7,603 nucleotides of DNA from Prevotellaceae bacterium (GTDB lineage Bacteria; Bacteroidota; Bacteroidia; Bacteroidales; UBA932). The position numbers and the translations under genes were made by a program. The notes below the pieces were generated by a model, which saw nothing but the letters and a program-made list of their open reading frames with translations, ran no database searches and was not told the origin of the DNA. How positions within the stretch are numbered: the stretch's first letter is position 1; each line of letters opens with the position of its first letter. Positions 1 to 6,052 of the stretch are shown here, one piece after another. The stretch is taken from contig JAIRLF010000166.1 of NCBI GenBank assembly GCA_031259655.1, forward strand, positions 1-7,603. The letters are read 5' to 3'.

Positions 1-1
1 C

Positions 2-91
2 GTGAGAAAATCCGCCGACGGCTCTATTATGCACTTCGAACTGTGGAAAGACCTCGAACCCCAAAACCCTGAACATTGGCTGTTTAATTAA
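2..91 (+). CDS. C-terminal end of an M23/EnvC-like peptidase (partial)
   Basis: Only the last 29 codons are in the window, read in the frame starting at base 2 and stopping with TAA at 89-91. The visible tail contains HFELWKD followed by NPEHWL, which matches the end of LytM/M23 domains (HFE...NPxxWL), in particular the EnvC-like murein hydrolase activators of Bacteroidota. In active M23 enzymes this site is H-x-H; here the residue two before the His is Ile (IMHFE), so the first His is absent. That fits a non-catalytic EnvC-type activator of septal amidases, though so short a fragment cannot settle it. The gene converges on the KamA-family gene. Confidence 0.6.
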   Translation: MRKSADGSIMHFELWKDLEPQNPEHWLFN

Positions 92-133
92 GTTAAGAGT
101 TAAGAGTTAAGAGTTAAGAACTAAGAACTAAAA
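92..133. repeat. Six tandem heptamers (GTTAAGA x4, ACTAAGA, ACTAAAA)
   Basis: The array starts directly after the TAA stop at 89-91. Four exact GTTAAGA units (92-119) are followed by two diverged units (120-126 and 127-133). The last part, taagaactaaaagt at 122-135, is a perfect inverted copy of 341-354 at the other end of the same gap. The function is unknown; the array resembles the short 7-bp tandem repeats (STRR) described in cyanobacteria and similar heptamers seen between Bacteroidota genes. Confidence 0.8.
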
Positions 134-149
134 GTGGCTGACGCCGGCT

Positions 150-218
150 GTTTCGTACCCCTTTCGTTTGTGGTGGCTTGCCAATAGCGTCATTCCGCTC
201 TTAGTTGAGGTACGAAAC
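150..218. repeat. 10-bp inverted repeat with interleaved 7-bp inverted repeat
   Basis: gtttcgtacc at 150-159 pairs perfectly with ggtacgaaac at 209-218 across a 49-base loop. A second pair, cgtcatt (188-194) and aatgacg (229-235), interleaves with the first. It may be the remnant of a small palindromic intergenic element. No gene or T-tract is attached to it. Confidence 0.4.
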
Positions 219-290
219 GATAATTCGCAATGACGAAATACGACAATATTCGGTTGACACGACATTAGTAATATTTTTTACACAGTAATC

Positions 291-332
291 AAAAAACTAA
301 GAATGTACCGGCGCTGTCCATTGTCCATTCTT
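291..332 (-). terminator. Candidate terminator of the KamA-family gene
   Basis: Read on the minus strand downstream of the stop at 352-354, a 7-bp stem AAGAATG/CATTCTT (326-332 with 299-305, 20-nt loop) is followed after AG by six Ts (291-296 on plus). The stem is short and the loop long, so the call is moderate. Confidence 0.4.
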
Positions 333-356
333 CTTTCTTAACTTTTAGTTCTTAAT
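315..356. repeat. Heptamer repeats: TGTCCAT x2 and an inverted array facing 92-133
   Basis: TGTCCAT occurs twice in tandem at 315-328. Bases 336-356 read on the minus strand as ATTAAGA, ACTAAAA, GTTAAGA, which is the same heptamer family as 92-133 in opposite orientation. The minus-strand stop codon of the KamA-family gene (352-354) lies within the first of these units, so the repeat reaches into the end of the coding sequence. Confidence 0.7.
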
Positions 357-1632
357 AACTCTCAAAGAAGAATTTATCGCCGAATGCCGGTTTCAATTGT
401 GTAATCCAGGTTGCATTGGGGTCGTATTCTGCAAAAAACGGACGGACAACCCAATCGGGATTACGTCCCTGTATAAATCGCATAACAAACACTTTTTTAC
501 CTGCGATTTCTTCGACTCCAAGCGTTTGTATTTTGCCGAAATAACAACTCATAATTGGACCTCGAGCGGTTCTTGCGATTCCGCTGACTTGCTGATAAGC
601 ATTACGAAAAATTTCCTGACATTTTTCTAACGGAAGTTCAAAAAAATGTTTTGCTCCGGTTTCACGTGCAACAAACATGTAATAAGGCGCACAGCCGAGT
701 TCGACCTGTTTTTGCCACATTGCCGCCCAGACATCCGGATTGTCGTTTACATGCCGTAACACAGGCGATTGCGTTCTTATCTGCGCGCCTGTGGAGCGTA
801 TTCTGTTTATTGCTTTTTTCACCTCGTCGGTAGAAAGTTCCACAGAATGATTGAAATGAGCCATTACAGACAGATGTTTACCCGATTTCACTATTTTCTC
901 AAACAGTCGCATTATATTGTCGGCATCTTTATCGGTCGTGTAGCGGTATGGCCAATACGACAATGACTTAGTTCCGATACGTATAGTTCTGACATGTTCC
1001 ATTCCGGGCGCAAGCAATGGTTCAACATAATCTTCCAATATCTTACAGGACATCGTTACAGGGTCGCCGCCGGTAAAAAGGACGTCTGTAATTTCAGGGT
1101 GTAATCTGATGTATTTCAAATACAATTTCAGGTCTTTCCTCATCGAAAACTTGAGGTCTTCCATATTCGAAAACTGAGGCCATCTGAAACAGAACGAACA
1201 AAAAGCAAAGCAGTTCTGTCCCTGTTTTGGGAACAGCAACACTGTTTCCCTGTATTTATGCTGCATCCCGTCTAACTTGATTCCGTCGATTTCGGGTATA
1301 TTGTGTTTTTGCCCCGAAGGATTGGGGTTCAGGCTCATCCGTAATTTGTTCACATATCCGGCGAGCGCAGATTTGTCGCATTTATCTATCAGATTCTTAA
1401 CATGGTTGTACTGTTCGGGATACAACATTTCTTTACGCGGAAACGACAGTGTAAAAACAGGGTCGTCGGGAATGTTGTTCCAATCGATAAGCTGTTCAAC
1501 AACATAATTGTTGGTTTTGAAGGGCAAGACCCTGCCTACTATTTCGATAGCCTCAATATCTTCGTTCGAAACCGACGATAACCGAGAAAGATTTTTGTAA
1601 TTCTGTAACGTATATGACTTATAGTGCAACAT
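352..1632 (-). CDS. KamA-family radical SAM protein (lysine 2,3-aminomutase-like)
   Basis: A 426-residue protein with the lysine 2,3-aminomutase family fold. The [4Fe-4S]/SAM motif CxxxCxxC is at C141, C145 and C148 (CFAFCSFCFRWPQF). FTGGDP (186-191) is the SAM-binding stretch, HFNH is at 259-262 and SPVLRHVND at 289-297, the latter like the LLRGVND segment that supplies a substrate-binding Asp in KamA. YYMFVARETGAKHF (317-330) is also family-like. In known KamA enzymes the Gly-rich DAPGGGGK motif supplies the PLP lysine and a second lysine-binding Asp; here the region reads RGPIMSCYFGKI (357-368). Lys367 could be the PLP lysine, but the Gly run and the Asp are missing. The substrate is therefore probably not free lysine and is unknown. 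The ATG at 1630-1632 is the only sensible start. It would be a cytoplasmic, oxygen-sensitive enzyme, transcribed alone. Confidence 0.85.
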   Translation of the reverse strand: MLHYKSYTLQNYKNLSRLSSVSNEDIEAIEIVGRVLPFKTNNYVVEQLIDWNNIPDDPVFTLSFPRKEMLYPEQYNHVKNLIDKCDKSALAGYVNKLRMSLNPNPSGQKHNIPEIDGIKLDGMQHKYRETVLLFPKQGQNCFAFCSFCFRWPQFSNMEDLKFSMRKDLKLYLKYIRLHPEITDVLFTGGDPVTMSCKILEDYVEPLLAPGMEHVRTIRIGTKSLSYWPYRYTTDKDADNIMRLFEKIVKSGKHLSVMAHFNHSVELSTDEVKKAINRIRSTGAQIRTQSPVLRHVNDNPDVWAAMWQKQVELGCAPYYMFVARETGAKHFFELPLEKCQEIFRNAYQQVSGIARTARGPIMSCYFGKIQTLGVEEIAGKKVFVMRFIQGRNPDWVVRPFFAEYDPNATWITQLKPAFGDKFFFESY

Positions 1633-1660
1633 AATCTTAAAATTCTTGTAAAAAAAACCT

Positions 1661-1680
1661 GTGTTTTAGCAAAAAATATC
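1661..1680 (-). promoter_or_regulatory. Candidate promoter of the KamA-family gene
   Basis: On the minus strand TATTTTTTG (1678 down to 1670) resembles the Bacteroidota -7 box TAnnTTTG with one extra T. The 20 bases 1680-1661 differ at only two positions from those at 5118-5099, upstream of the SDR gene at almost the same distance from the ATG. No TTTG -33 box is visible at normal spacing. A leader of about 33 nt would result. Confidence 0.35.
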
Positions 1681-1862
1681 CTGCATAACAATGAAAAATC
1701 TCCTGTTTTTGTTCAAAATCTTTAAATTTAAGGCGTTCAACTAAAAAAATGTTTGTCGAAAAACAATTTGTTATTCAGTAAATTACAGTTCAAAATCGAG
1801 AGAAAACAATTTTTTTCTGTTTTTTTATTGCTCAAAACAGGGGAGTGTATTAAAAAAAGTTC

Positions 1863-1870
1863 TAACTTTG
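1863..1870 (+). promoter_or_regulatory. -7 box TAACTTTG for the TIM-barrel gene
   Basis: TAACTTTG is an exact match to the Bacteroidota -7 consensus TAnnTTTG, 47 bases upstream of the ATG, giving a leader of roughly 43 nt. No convincing -33 TTTG was found at the usual 19-23 base spacing. AAAAGG at 1911-1916 abuts the ATG and is too close to be a normal ribosome binding site. Confidence 0.6.
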
Positions 1871-1917
1871 CGACAAAAAATAAATAGTAGTTATTAACTC
1901 TTTAAGTAGTAAAAAGG

Positions 1918-2856
1918 ATGAAAAATAGACGTGAATTTTTGAAAACTGCCGCTTTCGCTGTTGCGGGCGGGCTCGTTCTTCCTAATTTGTTGTCATCTTG
2001 TAGTGGTGGCGCAAGTAGTGTAAAAAAACATATCGGACTGCAACTCTATTCGTTGCGCGATGATATTAACGACATTGGCATCAAGAAAGTACTCGAAACT
2101 GTTGCCAAAATGGGATATGTTAATCTCGAAACAGCCGGATACAGTAAAGGTAAAATTTATGACACCGACCCGGCTGAATTTAAGAAAATGGTTGACGATT
2201 TGGGTATGCGGGTTACAAGCGCTCATTTGGGCAGGGGTATAAGCGACAATCCTGACGAAGACATGCAATGGTGGAATGTGGCTGTCGAAGCCCATCAGAC
2301 GGCAGGCATGAAGTATATGATTATGCCGTTCTCCCCTCTGAGTGGCGAAGGCGCTACAATTGACAATGTTAAACGCTATGGCGAATATTTCAGCAAAATC
2401 GGTTTGATTACTGCTGCTGCGAACATTAAATTCGGGTATCATAATCACGCTTTTGAGTTTGAAAACAAAATCGACGACGTGCCGGTGTATGATTTACTCG
2501 TCGAAAATACAAGTCCCGACCATGTGTTGTTCCAGAACGACGTGTATTGGACGCAAAAAGGCGGATACGACCCTGTGAAATACCTGAAAAAATATCCGAA
2601 ACGTATACAGGTACTGCATATTAAGGACGAAACAGCTATCGGCGCAAGCGGAACAATCGACTTCAAAACCATCTTTGAAACAGCTTATGCTAACGGCATC
2701 AAAGATTGGTACGTAGAAGTAGAGCGTTACGACAAACCTTCGGCAGATGAGGCAAAGAAAATTGCCGGTAAACTGAAGTTAGAAAAGATTACCGACAGTA
2801 TTGCCGACGTTCAAAAAAGCTACAATTTCCTCGCAGCTGCCGAATATGTGCAATAA
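1918..2856 (+). CDS. Tat-exported sugar phosphate isomerase/epimerase-like TIM-barrel lipoprotein
   Basis: A 312-residue member of the xylose isomerase-like TIM-barrel (AP endonuclease family 2) superfamily. The N-terminus carries a twin-arginine motif NRREFLK (3-9), a hydrophobic stretch, and then lipobox LSSC with Cys28, so it looks like a folded, Tat-exported lipoprotein. The barrel begins at HIGLQLYSLRD (38-48). Later strands give GYHNHAFEFE (173-182), QNDVYWT with Asp208, LHIKDE with His234, and YVEVERYD with Glu267/Glu269. These resemble the metal- and sugar-binding positions of inosose and keto-sugar isomerases. Such exported paralogues are common in Bacteroidota, often near sugar oxidoreductases or DUF1080 hydrolases; the exact substrate cannot be read here. 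The length is normal. It is a single-gene unit with its own -7 box and terminator. Confidence 0.85.
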   Translation: MKNRREFLKTAAFAVAGGLVLPNLLSSCSGGASSVKKHIGLQLYSLRDDINDIGIKKVLETVAKMGYVNLETAGYSKGKIYDTDPAEFKKMVDDLGMRVTSAHLGRGISDNPDEDMQWWNVAVEAHQTAGMKYMIMPFSPLSGEGATIDNVKRYGEYFSKIGLITAAANIKFGYHNHAFEFENKIDDVPVYDLLVENTSPDHVLFQNDVYWTQKGGYDPVKYLKKYPKRIQVLHIKDETAIGASGTIDFKTIFETAYANGIKDWYVEVERYDKPSADEAKKIAGKLKLEKITDSIADVQKSYNFLAAAEYVQ

Positions 2857-2904
2857 ATTAAATTGTTAATTTGTATTTTTTTGTTATAATTGTTATAATT
2901 AATT

Positions 2905-2940
2905 AAAAGCTATCTCCCTCCCCAAAGAGATAGCTTTTTT
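2905..2940 (+). terminator. Rho-independent terminator after the TIM-barrel gene
   Basis: aaaagctatctc (2905-2916) pairs perfectly with gagatagctttt (2927-2938), giving a 12-bp stem with a 10-nt loop and a T-run ending at 2940. It lies 49 bases after the TAA stop. Just upstream, a 9-bp unit (ttgttataa) is repeated in tandem at 2881-2898. Confidence 0.85.
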
Positions 2941-2962
2941 ATCACAGCGATTTAAGATATTC

Positions 2963-2989
2963 TTTGTATTGAAAAAAAGTATATTTTTG
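2963..2989 (+). promoter_or_regulatory. Candidate promoter of the Lnb-like gene
   Basis: TATTTTTG at 2982-2989 matches the TAnnTTTG -7 box. TTTG at 2963-2966 could be the -33 element, but the 15-base spacer is shorter than usual. Transcription would start near 2994, which leaves almost no leader for an ATG at 3001 and a normal one of about 43 nt for the ATG at 3037. Confidence 0.5.
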
Positions 2990-3036
2990 CAGGAAAAATT
3001 ATGATTGAACGTTTGCTCGTAAAAGTTTGTGGACTA

Positions 3037-4200
3037 ATGATAAAAAGATATTTATTCGTTTTGTTAATTAGCCTGTGCCCGTTTGCAATAAACGCACAGT
3101 TGCGCCTTTCGGATTCGGCGGTTATAAGCCTGCTCACATGCGAACCTGTTGACGATATGGCTTATACTGTGTATGGACATACTGCCCTCAGAATAAACGA
3201 CAGGGTGAACGGCGTTGATATTGTGTATAATTACGGAATGTTCGATTTTTCGTCTCCAAATTTTTTATACAGATTTGCGAAAGGCGAACTGAATTATAAG
3301 TTGGGAATCAACGAATTTGCCGATTTTTTGAGGGAATATGCCGGACGGAAATCGGGTGTCATAGAACAGATTCTGAATTTGACAAAAGAAGAAAAACAGA
3401 AAATATCGGATGCTTTATTTATCAACTGCCTGCCTCAAAACAGGACTTATCTGTACAATTTTTTGTTCGACAACTGTTCGACGAGACCGCGCATTTTGCT
3501 TGAGAAAAACATTGCGGGAAAAATCGAATACCCCGAAATTTTAGAGCAAACAACCTTCAGAACAATTGTGCATCGCGCTAACAAAAACCATAGATGGCTC
3601 ACTTTCGGCATCGACCTTGCCTTGGGCGCGCCGCTCGATAATACTATAGGTCAAAGCCTTCAACTGTTTATTCCTGAAAAACTTATGCGCGTCTTCAATC
3701 ACGCAAAAATTATCCGGGCAAATGGAAGCGTGGAAAATTTAGTGAGCGAAACACGCAAACTTGCGCCAAGTTACCCAATCGGCGACAAGCCACTGGATTC
3801 TAATCCGACAGTGATTTTATGGCTGTTTTTTGTTTTCGTTTTGCTGCTCTCTTTTTGGGAACGTCGCAGGAAATGTTTCCGGCTGTTCGATTTTGTTTTG
3901 TTTTTTGCATACGGACTGACAGGATGCCTAATATTTTTCCTGAGTTTTATATCGATACATCCCGCCGTGTTTCCCAATTTTTCGATGATTTGGGCGCACC
4001 CTTTACATCTCGTTTTGGCTGTTGCACTGTTCATCCGACCGCTAAAAAAGTTTGTCAAATACTATTCCCTGATTAACGGAATAATACTACTGCTTTTTGT
4101 TTTGGGATGGAACTTTTTTCCGCAGGATTTTAACGCCGCCTTTTTACCTTTGATATTGAGCTTATGCGTCAGGTCGTTTACCCACATTGCTGCAAAATAA
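3037..4200 (+). CDS. lnb: Lnb-like lipoprotein N-acyltransferase (DUF4105-type periplasmic domain plus membrane domain)
   Basis: From ATG 3037 the protein is 387 residues. A signal peptide MIKRYLFVLLISLCPFAINA is followed by Gln21. The periplasmic domain has VYGHTALRI with His48 and LFDNCSTRPR with Cys147, the paired residues expected in the Lnb (formerly DUF4105) domain; His before Cys suggests a permuted NlpC/P60-type thiol fold. About five hydrophobic segments follow (roughly 259-274, 283-307, 319-333, 342-361, 365-378), making a C-terminal membrane domain. Lnb in Bacteroides adds the third acyl chain to lipoproteins, replacing the absent Lnt; that role is inferred here by family. An in-frame ATG at 3001, preceded by AGGA, would add 12 residues before the signal peptide. 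I prefer 3037 because of the signal peptide and the promoter at 2982-2989. It converges on the SDR gene. Confidence 0.75.
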   Translation: MIKRYLFVLLISLCPFAINAQLRLSDSAVISLLTCEPVDDMAYTVYGHTALRINDRVNGVDIVYNYGMFDFSSPNFLYRFAKGELNYKLGINEFADFLREYAGRKSGVIEQILNLTKEEKQKISDALFINCLPQNRTYLYNFLFDNCSTRPRILLEKNIAGKIEYPEILEQTTFRTIVHRANKNHRWLTFGIDLALGAPLDNTIGQSLQLFIPEKLMRVFNHAKIIRANGSVENLVSETRKLAPSYPIGDKPLDSNPTVILWLFFVFVLLLSFWERRRKCFRLFDFVLFFAYGLTGCLIFFLSFISIHPAVFPNFSMIWAHPLHLVLAVALFIRPLKKFVKYYSLINGIILLLFVLGWNFFPQDFNAAFLPLILSLCVRSFTHIAAK

Positions 4201-4301
4201 ATAGTATTTGTCCGAAAACTCACAATATTCAAATCTATAGCAATTTATACGCAAAAAAGTAAATATTTATTAATACTTAATTACAACTTTTCAATTCTCA
4301 A

Positions 4302-5075
4302 TCAGTGCATTTCGCGACCGCCGGTAATATTTATCGCCTGACCTGTCATATAGTCGGCTCCGGAGGAGGCAAGGAAGGCTGTAACGGCAGCCACATCCTG
4401 CACGGTAGCCAATCGTTTCAGCGGTATTTTGGCGGTAAATTTCTTCACAACCTCATCCTTCGGCATTTGCAGATTCACCGTATATCCTGCGGAGACGTTT
4501 GCCCACACGCCCGAGTTGTCTGTAATGCCCGGACATACGCAATTTACATTGATATTGTAATCGGCAAGTTCGTATGCAAGCGCCTGTGTGAAAGAGATAA
4601 TCGCGCCTTTGGCAGCGCAATAGTGACTCATCAGCGCCGAGCCCGTCTTTCCCGATTTCGATGAATAGTTGATAATCTTCCCATACTTGTTCGCCTTCAT
4701 TTGCGGAACGACATATTTGGTGAAAAGAAAAGTCCCTTTACAGTTCACTGCGAACATCTTATCCCATTCTTCTTCGGTAAGGTCTTCGACCAGACCCTGA
4801 CCGACGATACCCGCCACATTAATCAAAATGTCGATATGTCCATAGCAGTCGAGGGCGAAATCCACCACTTTCTTAACCTGTTCGGCATTTGTTACATCGG
4901 CAGCCATACTCACGCAGTTCAATTCGTCTGCAGCAGCCTGCACCTGTTCTTCCTTCAAATCGGTGATAACAATAATCGCGCCATCTTCCGTCAATTGTTT
5001 AGCGACAGCCTTGCCGATAGCGCCTGCCGCGCCCGTAATAAGCGCTATTTTACCTGAAAAATTCAATATTTTCAT
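4302..5075 (-). CDS. SDR family NAD(P)-dependent oxidoreductase
   Basis: A classical short-chain dehydrogenase of 257 residues, the usual length. The Rossmann motif TGAAGAIG is at 14-21, and Asp39 at the end of the second strand suggests NAD(H) over NADP(H). NVAG (86-89) stands where NNAG is more common. The catalytic set is Asn111, Ser139, Tyr152 and Lys156 (YCAAK), followed by PG at 182-183 and TGQAINITGG near the C-terminus. The overall sequence resembles sorbitol-6-phosphate, diol and FabG-like dehydrogenases; a polyol or keto-sugar substrate is plausible but unproven. It has no signal peptide, so it is cytoplasmic. It lies 102 bases downstream of the cupin lipoprotein gene on the same strand, separated by a strong hairpin terminator, so it either has its own promoter (5099-5118) or depends on read-through. 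Confidence 0.9.
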   Translation of the reverse strand: MKILNFSGKIALITGAAGAIGKAVAKQLTEDGAIIVITDLKEEQVQAAADELNCVSMAADVTNAEQVKKVVDFALDCYGHIDILINVAGIVGQGLVEDLTEEEWDKMFAVNCKGTFLFTKYVVPQMKANKYGKIINYSSKSGKTGSALMSHYCAAKGAIISFTQALAYELADYNINVNCVCPGITDNSGVWANVSAGYTVNLQMPKDEVVKKFTAKIPLKRLATVQDVAAVTAFLASSGADYMTGQAINITGGREMH

Positions 5076-5098
5076 ATGCTTTTTATTTATTTACAACA

Positions 5099-5118
5099 GT
5101 GTTTTAACAAAAAATATT
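5099..5118 (-). promoter_or_regulatory. Candidate promoter of the SDR gene, overlapping a terminator T-tract
   Basis: On the minus strand TATTTTTTG (5116 down to 5108) sits 32 bases upstream of the ATG. The surrounding 20 bases match the element upstream of the KamA-family gene at 18 of 20 positions. The T-run is also the T-tract of the hairpin at 5115-5151, so one sequence may end one transcript and start the next. Confidence 0.35.
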
Positions 5119-5151
5119 CCATCGGGATACAAGAGTATTCCCGACGGAATA
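5109..5151 (-). terminator. Rho-independent terminator of the cupin lipoprotein gene
   Basis: On the minus strand a 13-bp stem (5139-5151 with 5115-5127, one G-T wobble) surrounds an 11-nt loop that may pair further, and is followed by six Ts (5114 down to 5109). It lies 26 bases past the TAA stop at 5178-5180. Confidence 0.85.
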
Positions 5152-5177
5152 AACTTTCCAACAGACTTTCCATCAAT

Positions 5178-5939
5178 TTATTTTCCCAAGAAATAGTCGT
5201 TAATTGATTTGACCTGATGACGAACGGAACCGTTATCGTGTACATTAGCCACTTCGGTGATAATAGCGCCCTGAGGTCCCGCAAATTGCCAGTGATGCGA
5301 GAACACTTTCGACAGCGGAACAAACTTGCCCGGAGGCGTTTTCACCACATTCTTGACCGTCACTCCGCCTGTGTGCGAAGCCGGAATTTTGATTTCGGGG
5401 AACGAAGCCAGATTGTCTTCGCCTTCGCCAACGATGTAGCTCAAGCCGTTACGCACGAGCCAGCCTTCCATTTTCGCCGGCAAATCGCCAGCCGGTTTTT
5501 CGTGCCAGTGTTCCGGCAGCATTTGGTTGGGCAACAGAAATATATCCTGCAACATATATCTGTCTTTCGTGTCGTTGACGTACATGATAGCCGCCAGTCC
5601 CACTTCCGTAAAATGCCCTGTTCCGTAGTCGCTTACCCACAGTTGCGAGCGAGTTTCGTCGGTAACGGGATATTTGTAGTACTTCATCAGGCGAAGGACG
5701 GCATCCTTACCTGCTTCTTCGTTAAATTTGCCCTCAGCCGTATAGAAATCCGCGTTGTTGAATTTCAACGAATCCTTTTGGCAACACGATTTTTCCTTTT
5801 GACAACAGCCCTCAGCTGACGACTTTTCTTTTTGGCAACAATTTTCGGTTTTTTCACCCTTTTTGTCTGCCGTTTTCTTTCCTTGCGAACACGACGCAAG
5901 TACTGTTACACACATAATCACTAAAACTAAATTTTTCAT
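5178..5939 (-). CDS. Cupin-fold lipoprotein with Cys-Cys-Gln-Lys repeats
   Basis: A 253-residue protein from ATG 5937-5939. An in-frame TTG at 5975 would add 12 residues before the signal peptide and is unlikely. Lipobox LASC places the lipid on Cys17. A Lys-rich linker follows with three CCQK units (Cys pairs at 34-35, 45-46 and 52-53), two of them as CCQKEKS. The rest looks like a cupin: LPEHWHEKP with His144 and His146, then KMEGW with Glu158, a Gly-rich strand, and SHHW with His215/His216, as metal ligands would be arranged. The KMEGWLV segment resembles D-lyxose isomerase-type sugar cupins, but the family is not certain. It has a strong promoter at 6053-6085, an unusually long leader of about 108 nt, and a strong terminator. 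The Cys pairs suggest metal binding or disulfides (inference). Confidence 0.75.
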   Translation of the reverse strand: MKNLVLVIMCVTVLASCSQGKKTADKKGEKTENCCQKEKSSAEGCCQKEKSCCQKDSLKFNNADFYTAEGKFNEEAGKDAVLRLMKYYKYPVTDETRSQLWVSDYGTGHFTEVGLAAIMYVNDTKDRYMLQDIFLLPNQMLPEHWHEKPAGDLPAKMEGWLVRNGLSYIVGEGEDNLASFPEIKIPASHTGGVTVKNVVKTPPGKFVPLSKVFSHHWQFAGPQGAIITEVANVHDNGSVRHQVKSINDYFLGK

Positions 5940-6052
5940 GCTCTTATAAATTAATTTTTTAATAATAATTCTCAATTACAGAGTGTACGACAAAATTCCC
6001 GTATTATCTTTTACTCTTTTTGTTTCCATATTTACTTTTTAATTACAGACTG

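Noticed and set aside
254..281. TTGACA at 254-259 followed by an AT-rich stretch, like a sigma70 -35/-10 promoter
   Set aside because: Bacteroidota primary promoters use TTTG/TAnnTTTG, there is no gene suitably placed downstream on the plus strand, and no good -10 is present.
397..1507. Open frames on the plus strand opposite the KamA-family gene
   Set aside because: They overlap a well-supported conserved gene, have no recognisable domains, and are antisense shadows.
3001..3036. ATG at 3001 as the start of the Lnb-like gene
   Set aside because: It has an AGGA upstream, but it lies only a few bases past the predicted transcription start and adds residues ahead of a complete signal peptide. 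It is not fully excluded.
4254..4280. AAGTA/TACTT hairpin followed by Ts on the minus strand after the SDR gene
   Set aside because: The stem is only 5 bp of A-T-rich pairs with a 12-nt loop; it is too weak to call as a terminator.
5217..5819. 200-codon open frame on the plus strand opposite the cupin gene
   Set aside because: Its sequence is His/Arg/Phe-rich with no domain or signal, as expected for the complement of a real coding sequence.
5937..5975. Upstream TTG start at 5975 for the cupin gene
   Set aside because: It would bury the lipoprotein signal peptide behind 12 extra residues; the ATG at 5937-5939 gives a standard lipobox signal.
1918..5975. A single sugar-metabolism operon of the isomerase, SDR and cupin genes
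   Set aside because: The genes are on different strands, and terminators at 2905-2940 and 5109-5151 separate them; a shared pathway is possible, but an operon is not.
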